From positions 1-18,120 of the forward strand of contig BNUW01000039.1 of assembly GCA_025997655.1 (NCBI GenBank): a DNA stretch of 18,120 bases, in the 5' to 3' direction. Shown here piece after piece: positions 4,191 through 10,742 of the stretch. Numbering within the stretch: position 1 is the stretch's first letter; each line of letters opens with the position of its first letter. The notes beneath the pieces were generated by a model. That model searched no databases. It saw only the letters and a list, made by a program, of their open reading frames with translations, and was not told the origin of the DNA. The position numbers and the translations under genes were made by a program. The DNA comes from Spirochaetia bacterium. GTDB taxonomy: Bacteria; Spirochaetota; Spirochaetia; Treponematales; Breznakiellaceae.

Positions 4191-4485
4191 TCAAAAATCC
4201 CCACTTCCAACGGCGTCAATCTGTTCCTCGGTCATGGCAAACAGGGTTTTGGCTTGTTTTTTGGCTTCGGCAAGGGCCTTTTTGCCGATGTTCGCCATGT
4301 CGGACTTCGCAAAGCCGCCGCCGAAAAACGTCCGATATTCGCTCCGGCTGTTTGTAGACACCGGCTCCAAGGTCGGCATCCCATTGGCCCGCTTCAAGCT
4401 GGTTCACGATGTCCCGGAGTTCATCATCGGCGATACCTTCTTTCCGAGCAAAGCGGGTGAACCACGTATTCTTGAAGAGCCTCAC
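4191..4485 (-). pseudogene. RelE/HigB-like toxin, frameshifted with internal loss
   Basis: From GTG 4485 the frame reads MRLFKNTWFTRFARKEGIAD, then DELRDIVNQLEAGQWDADLG, then AGVYKQ. The next frame continues with RSEYRTFFGGGFAKSDMANI, then GKKALAEAKKQAKTLFAMTE to the stop at 4191. This is the RelE-like toxin group (Pfam RelE, PF06296 type): F-x-(T/N)-x-WF-R-(F/W)ARK, DADLG-G(V/L)-K, YRT, then FAK-(S/N)-(D/E)-x-(A/D)NI. Besides the frameshift, the family's middle segments are missing, both between KQ and YRT (usually rich in GQGKSGG) and between YRT and FF. So even in one frame the protein would lack part of its fold. A TTG at 4503 could extend the N-terminus by six residues; GTG 4485 fits the family better. 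Confidence 0.7.
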
Positions 4486-4631
4486 TGGCAAACTATAGAG
4501 CAATGGAAGAGGCTTGGCAAGTTAGGCATCACGGGGATAGAGATGGAGTAGCGGCGTGGGCTTCTGGGCATCGCTACTGTTACTATTTTTATATTTTCCG
4601 TAAAATCTTTATCTTTACCTCCACCCTAGCA

Positions 4632-4647
4632 TTGACATAATTGTCAA
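4632..4647. promoter_or_regulatory. Palindrome TTGACA-taat-TGTCAA
   Basis: TTGACA (4632-4637) and TGTCAA (4642-4647) form a perfect 6-bp inverted repeat with a 4-bp centre in the AT-rich DNA (about 4560-4725) between the RelE remnant and the traX-like gene. No matching -10 box lies 16-18 bp from either arm, so I favour a protein-binding site over a promoter. The rest of that interval shows nothing else I can name. Confidence 0.35.
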
Positions 4648-4725
4648 AAAAACAAAAAAATTCCGTTTCATAATAGCCGCCATAAGAGAGAGTGGTATTA
4701 TAATATACCCATATTTTTTATTTTG

Positions 4726-5529
4726 TCAACCCTTCCATACCGTGGCTATACTATACAATATATAAATGTGCGCAGGATAGAAAATATAGAAGAAATATTT
4801 CATGCCCCGTCCTTTTTCCCCATTGTATAAAGCCATTGGGAGGGCTGCAAAAATCATCATCCATTGGACTGACTCGCCCTTGCTCATCACAAACGCCAAT
4901 ACCGATAGCGCCGCCAATGCCGCTATTTGAGCCCAGCGCCATTTGCGGAAAATATAAAACAGCAGTCCCATTAAAACCATCCCGACTCCGCCCTCAATGA
5001 AAATGATGTTGGGTAGTAATAATGGCAGAGTAAATACTATTCTTTGCACAATCTGCGAAGAATAGTCAACATTCATAGCTCTTAAAAACGGCATGGCAAT
5101 CAATATCGGTGCAAGAAATAACGCAATTGCCCCAATAATCTTCCCCGCTTTTCTATTTCTAAGGCCATCCACAAATATATCATAGGAGAGCATATAGAGC
5201 GCGGTAACGAAAAATGTTGTAAATGCGTTATTCATCAACATAATATTTTCATTCGGCAATATCCAGTCTACTATCCCGCTTAATATCGTCACCGCCCACG
5301 AACCACCTAGCAGCCTTAAAAGGTATTTCTTGCGGTTTTTTGTATAGTGCCAACTGTCGGCAGCCGCAAACAGAAACAAAGCGAATACAGGACGGCCAAG
5401 CCAGGTGAGCCACAGCGGCGCACCCAGAGGCGCAAACATTTCGTGAATGTGGTCGAAAACCATTAAGACTATTGCAATAATCTTAATGGTTGTTACGTTC
5501 ATTGCTGCTTTTTCCCGTATGATGTTCAT
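4726..5529 (-). CDS. TraX family membrane protein (acyltransferase-like)
   Basis: A 267-residue integral membrane protein. The N-terminal block (TTIKIIAIVLMVFDHIHEMF, then WLTWLGRPVFALFLFAAADS with HYTKNRKKYLLRL) is the TraX signature: K-IA---M--DH near residues 16-29 and GRP-FALFLF-A---YT(K/R)N--KY--RL near 45-72. Seven to nine hydrophobic segments follow. TraX of F plasmids acetylates pilin; chromosomal homologues of unknown substrate are common in Firmicutes and spirochaetes and are thought to be membrane acyltransferases. No conjugation gene is nearby, so a pilin role is not supported. GGAAGG lies 7 nt before ATG 5529. An internal ATG ten codons in (MNVTTIK) is a less likely start. It is transcribed alone from the promoter at 5550-5578. 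Confidence 0.85.
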   Translation of the reverse strand: MNIIREKAAMNVTTIKIIAIVLMVFDHIHEMFAPLGAPLWLTWLGRPVFALFLFAAADSWHYTKNRKKYLLRLLGGSWAVTILSGIVDWILPNENIMLMNNAFTTFFVTALYMLSYDIFVDGLRNRKAGKIIGAIALFLAPILIAMPFLRAMNVDYSSQIVQRIVFTLPLLLPNIIFIEGGVGMVLMGLLFYIFRKWRWAQIAALAALSVLAFVMSKGESVQWMMIFAALPMALYNGEKGRGMKYFFYIFYPAHIYILYSIATVWKG

Positions 5530-5549
5530 TTAAAATCCTTCCTTTTATG

Positions 5550-5578
5550 ATAATAACATATTCTTATTTTATTGTCAC
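5550..5578 (-). promoter_or_regulatory. Promoter of the traX-like gene
   Basis: On the minus strand GTGACA (5578-5573), 17 bp spacer, TATTAT (5555-5550). It leaves a short leader of about 15 nt carrying GGAAGG before ATG 5529. Confidence 0.6.
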
Positions 5579-5724
5579 TACATGGGGGGTTCTTCTTTTC
5601 AAATAATTTTTGTAAGATTCCCTATAAAATAATAATTAACTTATACCGTGACGGTGGAAACCGATATAGAGTTATAAAAAAAACTAAAATTGATTCGTAA
5701 AAAAAAGGAGTATTTTACTAAAAC

Positions 5725-6546
5725 ATGTTTTATATGAAGAAAATTCCCCTGAACAATCCCTTTGCCGCCCCGGTTTTTCATTTGGAAACCACGGGCAGCA
5801 CCATGCTGGATGCTAGGAACCTTGCGTCGCTGAACGAACCCCACGGCTCGGTGGTAGTCGCCGATGTCCAGGAAGCGGGCCGGGGCCGCATTGCAAACCG
5901 CCCCTGGAAATCTGAAAAGGGCAAAAACCTCCTTTTTACCATATTGCTCCGCTATCCCGGTATCGCCGCCATCCCTCCGGCGCTCACCCTCAGAACCGGG
6001 CTGGCCTTAGCCCTGGCCATTGAGGATTTCGCCCCCACCCTCCAGGGCCGCCTCCAGGTGAAGTGGCCCAATGATGTGATGATCCCGCTGCCTAAAGCGG
6101 GGGCCTTTGGTAAGACCGCCGGGATACTCACCGAGGGGGATGGCGCGAATGTGTATATCGGCGTTGGGGTGAATGTGGGGCAGACGGAATTTCCTGCGGA
6201 CATCCGCGGTAAGGCGGGCAGCATCGCCCTGGCGCTGGGGAAGACCAGGGGAGGGGAGGCGTCGGCTTTGCCCCCGGACAGCCGGTTCCGTTTACTGGAA
6301 GCCTTCCTGCAACGCCTCTACGCCGAACTTGAGGGATCGGCCCAAACAGGTCATGACTGGCGGGAACGGCTGGAGGAGCGGCTTTATATGAAGGGCCGGA
6401 AGGTGCGGTTTATCGCCGGGGCCGCAGACTCAGGCAGGGTAGTGGAGGGGGTGCTCTGCGGCATAGGCCTTTGGGGGGAACTGCTTATTCAGGGGCAGCA
6501 GGGGACGGAAGCTTTTGTTACCGGGGAACTCCGTTCTCTTGACTAA
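5725..6546 (+). CDS. birA: Biotin--[acetyl-CoA-carboxylase] ligase, group I (no HTH)
   Basis: BirA joins biotin to a lysine of the biotin carrier protein by way of biotinyl-5'-AMP, in the cytoplasm. The 273-residue protein begins directly with the catalytic domain, so it lacks the DNA-binding domain of E. coli BirA and should not repress transcription. Visible motifs: ETTGSTM at 21-27, QEAGRGR at 49-55 (adenylate-binding loop) with W61, KWPNDVM at 113-119, K130 in KTAGILTE, and IGVGVNV at 145-151. Residues 220-270 form the C-terminal SH3-like domain (KGRKVRFIAGA to FVTGELRSL). AGGAG (5706-5710) supports ATG 5725. A second ATG three codons on is possible. The gene ends 29 bp before the ATPase gene, whose promoter overlaps its last codons. 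Codon use is GC-rich, as in the rest of the central block. Confidence 0.95.
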   Translation: MFYMKKIPLNNPFAAPVFHLETTGSTMLDARNLASLNEPHGSVVVADVQEAGRGRIANRPWKSEKGKNLLFTILLRYPGIAAIPPALTLRTGLALALAIEDFAPTLQGRLQVKWPNDVMIPLPKAGAFGKTAGILTEGDGANVYIGVGVNVGQTEFPADIRGKAGSIALALGKTRGGEASALPPDSRFRLLEAFLQRLYAELEGSAQTGHDWRERLEERLYMKGRKVRFIAGAADSGRVVEGVLCGIGLWGELLIQGQQGTEAFVTGELRSLD

Positions 6547-6575
6547 TATACTATTAAATAATAAATTAGTCATAT
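6539..6575 (+). promoter_or_regulatory. Promoter with flanking 8-bp inverted repeat before ATPase gene
   Basis: TTGACT (6539-6544), 17 bp, TAAATT (6562-6567), then ATG at 6576, 8 nt later. TGACTAAT (6540-6547) and ATTAGTCA (6565-6572) are perfect reverse complements spaced 17 bp, so one arm covers the -35 and the other the -10/start site. This is the layout expected of an operator that blocks the promoter. Confidence 0.5.
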
Positions 6576-7811
6576 ATGGATCGGTATATAAAGCGCCATC
6601 TGGAATTTGCGATAGAACGGGCGGAGAAGATGTTTGCCGCCCTGCTTATCTCAGGCGCCCGGCAGACCGGCAAGACCCGGCTGCTTAGGGAACGGTACCC
6701 CCGTTTGCCCTATGTCACCCTTGATGATCCTGTCCAACACCAGGAAGCGGTAAATAACCCCGGTGGATTTTTTGAGACCCATGTTCCCCCAGTGGTGGTG
6801 GACGAAATACAATACGCCCCGGAGTTGTTCCGGTATATAAAAATGATAGCCGACGGTGTCCATGACGGGAAACGAAAAAAGGGCCTTTTTTTTATGAGCG
6901 GTTCCCAGCAGTATGTTTTGATGAAGAATGTTAGTGAGTCATTGGCAGGCCGGATAGGAATACTAAATCTGCTGGGGCTTTCCCGGCGGGAAATTGAGGA
7001 TATTGATTTTCGGCTTCCTTTTTTGCCAAGCCCGGACTATTTTGCCGAAAGAAAATCATCGGTATCGGGTAGTAACAGCAAGGATATTTGGGAGGCGATT
7101 CTCAAGGGCTGTCTGCCGGAACTTCAGAACCCGGATACGGACCGGGAACTCTTTTACAGCGCCTATGTGAAAACCTATATTGAGCGGGATGTACGGCAAT
7201 TGGTGAACATTGGTGATGAACTTGCGTTCCTGAAATTTATGACCGCCATGGCCGCCCGTACCGGTCAGTTGCTTAACTACACTTCCATAGCTCAGGATAT
7301 TGGCCTTAGTGTGTCTACCATAGAGCGCTGGGTGTCCATACTCCGGGCATCCAACATCATTTATCTGCTCCAGCCCTATCACACTAATATGCTTAAGCGG
7401 GCAATCCGGACCCCCAAGCTCTATTTTCTTGACACCGGCCTGGTGTGCTATTTATCCGGCTGGAATACCGCAATGGTGCTTGAACGGGGCGCCGCCGCCG
7501 GGGCAATCTTTGAAACCTATTGTATCGCGGAGATTATAAAGTCCTATACCAATACGGGCCGGGAACCGCCGCTCTATTTTTACCGGGACAAGGAACAGCA
7601 CGAAATAGATGTCTTAATAGCAGAGAACGGAACACTGTACCCCCTGGAAATAAAAAAACATGCAAGCCCCCGTCCGGAGGACCTGCATGCTTTCCGGTAC
7701 ATCGAACATATTCCCGGAACAATCCGGGGACCCGGGGGGCTTATCTGCTTATACCCAAGCCTCACCTCCCTGGGAGAAAAAGACAAGGTTATTCCCCTGG
7801 GGTATGTGTAG
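6576..7811 (+). CDS. AAA ATPase with DUF4143 domain
   Basis: A 411-residue P-loop ATPase of the ATPase_AAA_14 plus DUF4143 type, abundant in anaerobes and spirochaetes. Walker A is GARQTGKT at 27-34; Walker B is VVVDEIQ at 73-79; sensor-like FFMSGSQQ follows near 105. The ESLAGRIGILNLLGLSRREI segment links to DUF4143 (from about residue 185, with YVKTYIERDVRQLVNIGDEL). A winged-helix-like part (YTSIAQDIGLSVSTIERWVS) comes next. The C-terminus holds a PD-(D/E)XK-like core: FETYCIAEI, then HEIDVLIAENGTLYPLEIKK (E-x-D then E-I-K), usually not shown to be nuclease-active. The biological role of this family is unsettled; some act with small partners in stress or defence. The stop is only 2 bp from the stop of the convergent EF-G-like gene. 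Its promoter has an operator-like inverted repeat. Confidence 0.9.
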   Translation: MDRYIKRHLEFAIERAEKMFAALLISGARQTGKTRLLRERYPRLPYVTLDDPVQHQEAVNNPGGFFETHVPPVVVDEIQYAPELFRYIKMIADGVHDGKRKKGLFFMSGSQQYVLMKNVSESLAGRIGILNLLGLSRREIEDIDFRLPFLPSPDYFAERKSSVSGSNSKDIWEAILKGCLPELQNPDTDRELFYSAYVKTYIERDVRQLVNIGDELAFLKFMTAMAARTGQLLNYTSIAQDIGLSVSTIERWVSILRASNIIYLLQPYHTNMLKRAIRTPKLYFLDTGLVCYLSGWNTAMVLERGAAAGAIFETYCIAEIIKSYTNTGREPPLYFYRDKEQHEIDVLIAENGTLYPLEIKKHASPRPEDLHAFRYIEHIPGTIRGPGGLICLYPSLTSLGEKDKVIPLGYV

Positions 7812-7813
7812 CC

Positions 7814-9901
7814 CTACTCTTCCTCTTCCTTAACCTTGAACGCCTCCGCAGCTTTGATAACATCCTCGGCGATACGTCCTGCGATAGGCGCGTAGTGGTC
7901 AAACTCCACGCTGAAAGACCCGGTGCCGCTGGTGATGGACCGCAGGTCTATGGAATAGCGCAGTAATTCTGCTTGTGGAACCTGGGCGCGTATCTCCTCA
8001 ATGCCCCCACCCAATGAATCCTGCCCCAGGATTTTACCCCGCTTGCCTGAAAGGTCTGACATAACATCCCCCAGGTATTTTTCTTCCACAAAAACGGTGA
8101 GGTTGTTGATGGGTTCCAGCAATGTCGGGCCGGCCTGGCGCATGGCTTCCCGGAAAGCGTTCCGTCCGGCCAGCTTGAAGGCCAGTTCCGAGGAATCTAC
8201 CGGGTGGTACTTCCCGTCCACCACCTTCACCTCCACGTCCACCACGGGGTAGCCCGCCATGGTACCCGCGGCCATCCCTTCCAGGACCCCCTTCTCGACA
8301 CCGGGGATGTAGTTTTTCGGGATGGCCCCGCCGAAGATGGCATTGACAAACTGGTAGTTTTCGCCCCGCTTGAGGGGGGCAATTTCCAGCAAGACCTTCC
8401 CGTATTGCCCGTGACCCCCGGTCTGCTTCTTGTGGGTGTATTCGGCGTTGGCCTTCTTGGTGATGGTTTCCCGGTAGGCCGTGCGGGGCACCCTGGTTTC
8501 CACCTCAATCTTCTGATTTTGCTTTATCCTGTCCAAAATAATATTCACCTGGAGTTCACCCATGCCGGAGATCACCGTTTCCTTGGTTTCCGCGTTAAAC
8601 TGGTACTGGAAGGTACGGTCCTCCTCCGCCGCCCGGACAAGGAATTCACCCAGCTTATCGTCGTCCTTTTTGGCCGCCGCGTTTACCGCCACCGAATGGA
8701 CCGGCTGGGGCAAGCGGAGGGGCAGGAACTTGAGCGCGCCGTCCACCGCACTGATGGTATCGTTGGTACGGAGGCTCGGGGACTTGGAAATGATCCCCAC
8801 ATCACCGGTGAAGAACTCCTTCACCTCCTCCAGTTTCTTTCCTACACAGGTGTAAAGCTTGCCTATCCGCTCCTTTTTGTTTTCCGATACGTTGAAGATA
8901 TCCGATTCGGCGGTAAGTTTGCCCGTAATAATCTTGACCCAGGACAGCTTTCCCGAAAACTGGTCATAGGTGGTCTTGATAACCAGGCCCGCCAGGGGCT
9001 TTTCGGTATCAATGGGCACATCCTGCTGCTTCCCCTCGGCATCCAGGACGATATCCTTTGCGGTGTTGGGGGTGGGGGCGACTTCGGCAAGGAAGTCCAG
9101 GAAGGGGATGAGGCCGGAATTTTTCAAAACCGCCCCGGCAAAGGCGGGGACAATCTTATGATCCGCCAGGGCTTCAATCAGCCCTTTCCGGATCTCATCC
9201 GGCTCCAGGGCGCCCTTGTCGAGGTAATGCTCCATCAGGGTGTCGTTTCCCTCGGCGGCGGCCTCGACAAGCTGCTCCCGGGCGGCGGCGGCGGCCTCCT
9301 TATACGCATCGGGGATGGCCCCTTCTTTTTCCAGCCCCCCCCCCGCATCAATGAACCAGGCCTTTTCATGCAATACGTCGATGACCCCGGTAAAGGCGGC
9401 CCCCACCCCCATGGGCAGGCTTAGGGGAACCGGATCAACCTTGAACTTCTCCTTTATATCCGCCAGGGCCTTATCAAAATCCGCCCGTTCCTCGTCCATC
9501 TTGGTGACGAAAACCCCCCGGGGCTTTTTACGGCCCTCCAGGTTGCGCCAGAGCTTAACCGTCTCAATCTGAACCCCCGCCCGGCCGTCTATGGTCAGAA
9601 CGGCAAATTCCGAGGCCCGAAAGGTGAGGATCACGTCCCCGATAAAATCCGATGATCCCGGGGTATCAAAAATATTAATTTTCCGGCCCTGCCGCTCAAT
9701 ATGGGCCAGGGCGGCATGGATGGATATCTTCCGCTCGATTTCTTCGGGGGTAGAATCCCCCACGGTTTTTCCCGATTCAATGGTTTCCGGCTTGGGAATC
9801 GCCCCCCCCGCAAACAGCAGCCGCTCAAAAAGGCTGGTCTTTCCGGTACCCCCATGGCCGGAGATGGTAATATTTTTGATAAGATCCGTAGTATAAGCCA
9901 T
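7814..9901 (-). CDS. fusA: Elongation factor G-like translational GTPase (EF-G paralogue)
   Basis: A 695-residue protein with the full five-domain EF-G layout. In the G domain, G1 is GHGGTGKT at 15-22, the switch region holds TVGDSTPEEIERKISI at 46-61, G3 is DTPGSSDF at 79-86 and G4 is TKMD at 133-136. Domain II lies near 290-380 and domain III includes FQYQFNAETKETVISGMGEL. Domain IV begins at AYRETITKKANAEYTHKKQT with GGHGQYG, and domain V ends around EFDHYAPIAG. G3 lacks the usual catalytic His (DTPGHVDF in EF-G; Ser here) and G4 has Thr for Asn. These are marks of the EF-G-2/EF-G-like subfamily rather than the main translocase, so the symbol fusA should be read as fusA-like. ATG 9901 has AGGAG (9912-9908) and a good promoter upstream. 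Confidence 0.9.
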   Translation of the reverse strand: MAYTTDLIKNITISGHGGTGKTSLFERLLFAGGAIPKPETIESGKTVGDSTPEEIERKISIHAALAHIERQGRKINIFDTPGSSDFIGDVILTFRASEFAVLTIDGRAGVQIETVKLWRNLEGRKKPRGVFVTKMDEERADFDKALADIKEKFKVDPVPLSLPMGVGAAFTGVIDVLHEKAWFIDAGGGLEKEGAIPDAYKEAAAAAREQLVEAAAEGNDTLMEHYLDKGALEPDEIRKGLIEALADHKIVPAFAGAVLKNSGLIPFLDFLAEVAPTPNTAKDIVLDAEGKQQDVPIDTEKPLAGLVIKTTYDQFSGKLSWVKIITGKLTAESDIFNVSENKKERIGKLYTCVGKKLEEVKEFFTGDVGIISKSPSLRTNDTISAVDGALKFLPLRLPQPVHSVAVNAAAKKDDDKLGEFLVRAAEEDRTFQYQFNAETKETVISGMGELQVNIILDRIKQNQKIEVETRVPRTAYRETITKKANAEYTHKKQTGGHGQYGKVLLEIAPLKRGENYQFVNAIFGGAIPKNYIPGVEKGVLEGMAAGTMAGYPVVDVEVKVVDGKYHPVDSSELAFKLAGRNAFREAMRQAGPTLLEPINNLTVFVEEKYLGDVMSDLSGKRGKILGQDSLGGGIEEIRAQVPQAELLRYSIDLRSITSGTGSFSVEFDHYAPIAGRIAEDVIKAAEAFKVKEEEE

Positions 9902-9932
9902 GACACACTCCTATGTTTTTATAGACAGATAT

Positions 9933-9961
9933 ATAATGAATCGGTAAAGGCGGATTGTCAA
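9933..9961 (-). promoter_or_regulatory. Promoter of EF-G-like gene
   Basis: On the minus strand TTGACA (9961-9956), 17 bp spacer, CATTAT (9938-9933). About 25 nt of leader carrying AGGAG precede ATG 9901. This gene therefore uses a normal leader, unlike the TA modules and the helicase gene. Confidence 0.65.
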
Positions 9962-10025
9962 GAAAAATGTTTTAGGCCGAAAGTCGAGTTTTACAGGGTC
10001 AGCGGAGTTCATTTGTCTATTAAGC

Positions 10026-10040
10026 GGGTCAATTTGACCC
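10026..10040. repeat. Palindrome GGGTCAA-t-TTGACCC
   Basis: A perfect 7-bp inverted repeat with one central base, in the interval between the EF-G-like gene and TA module 5. This interval (about 9962-10161) otherwise holds only AT-rich DNA and an isolated TATAAT (10112-10117) with no good -35. The related string GGGGTCAATTTT appears at 17678-17689, where the right-edge tetR is truncated. Confidence 0.5.
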
Positions 10041-10161
10041 CATTAAGCTATAACCCATGGATTTTGAGACGTATCTTTATGATTTCAATTAAAGTTTTCG
10101 TCTATATTTGGTATAATTATAGGTAAAAGTACCGCAGAGGTGCAGGCATCTAATTTCTATC

Positions 10162-10189
10162 TTTACTTTAACGGTGAAAAGGGTATAAT
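10162..10189 (+). promoter_or_regulatory. Promoter of TA module 5
   Basis: TTTACT (10162-10167), 16 bp spacer, perfect TATAAT (10184-10189). The toxin ATG (10197) lies 7 nt further, so the transcript is predicted to be leaderless. Confidence 0.6.
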
Positions 10190-10196
10190 TTATCCT

Positions 10197-10448
10197 ATGG
10201 AGTTAGATATTTCGTTCCATGAATCAGCTTTTAAGCATGAAGTTACGGAAGCTGATATTCGATGGGCCTTTAAAACCTTTGTCTTTGAAGAGCCAATCGA
10301 AGGCGAAGAGGACAAATATCTGCTTATTGGTTATGATTTGTCTGGAAATCCGCTGGAAATCCTCTTCAATGAAATTGGGGAGAATTCTTATTATGTTTTT
10401 CATGCGATGAAATGTCGTAAACAGTTGCGGGAGATCGCAAATATTTAG
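10197..10448 (+). CDS. Small TA toxin (BrnT/RelE-like hypothetical family)
   Basis: An 83-residue protein, MELDISFHESAFKHEVTEAD onward, ending CRKQLREIANI. It aligns with the broken toxin at 390-652. Shared features are (S/A)-x-KH-(G/E)-(I/V)-TE-x-D-(I/M)-R at the start, LL-(F/I)-G-x-DL-(S/G) in the middle, LE(V/I) and a V-F-HA(M/N) strand near the end. This layout (helix with conserved His, then a four-strand sheet ending in HAM) resembles small BrnT/RelE-fold hypothetical toxins, which would cleave RNA; the activity is inference. ATG 10197 is chosen over the upstream frame opening at 10140 because homology begins here and TATAAT ends at 10189. The antitoxin follows after 9 bp. It is intact, in contrast to its relative in the left island. 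Confidence 0.7.
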   Translation: MELDISFHESAFKHEVTEADIRWAFKTFVFEEPIEGEEDKYLLIGYDLSGNPLEILFNEIGENSYYVFHAMKCRKQLREIANI

Positions 10449-10457
10449 GAGAACACT

Positions 10458-10706
10458 ATGGCAGCTATAATGACCGAAGAAGAAGCGAATGCCCTTGATG
10501 AGCTATATACAAAAAAACTCCCTCCCATACGGATAGGCGTTGGAGGTCCTCTGACTCGTCAGCGGGATTTGTTGCGTTCTCTTGACGAAGTGGCCGCAAA
10601 TTATCTTATTACAAAGGCAACATCCACTCATAAAACGGTATCGCAGCTCATTGGCGAACTGGTACGAGAAAAAATAAACTCCGATATACCGGAACCTGCA
10701 ATATAA
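10458..10706 (+). CDS. Antitoxin of TA module 5
   Basis: The start at ATG 10458 is supported by AGGAG (10447-10451), which overlaps the toxin stop. The product is 82 residues: an acidic N-terminus (MTEEEANALDELYTKKLPPI) probably binds the toxin, then RIGVGGPLTRQRDLLRSLDE and a C-terminal helical pair ending in SQLIGELVREKI. The second half is homologous to the partial antitoxin at 1-162, which makes these two the same antitoxin family. The placement of the conserved part at the C-terminus suggests a DNA-binding domain there, for autorepression at 10162-10189; this is inference. Confidence 0.7.
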   Translation: MAAIMTEEEANALDELYTKKLPPIRIGVGGPLTRQRDLLRSLDEVAANYLITKATSTHKTVSQLIGELVREKINSDIPEPAI

Positions 10707-10728
10707 AATAGTGCTTTGGGGCATTATT
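10707..10728. terminator. Weak hairpin between convergent genes
   Basis: AATAGTGC (10707-10714) pairs with GCATTATT (10721-10728), 8 bp with one G-T, loop tttggg. It starts right after the antitoxin stop and could serve both this module and the converging peptidase gene. There is no strong T-tract. Confidence 0.35.
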
Positions 10729-10742
10729 GCATTAAAAATGTA

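Noticed and set aside
4126..4551. Plus-strand 141-codon ORF over the RelE remnant, ending WQTIEQWKRLGKLGITGIEME
   Set aside because: Most of it is antisense to the RelE-like toxin. The last 20 residues lie outside and look protein-like, but I recognise no family and cannot separate them from chance.
8204..9424. 406-codon ORF antisense to the EF-G-like gene
   Set aside because: Same reason: a shadow of a GC-rich gene with all EF-G domains on the opposite strand.
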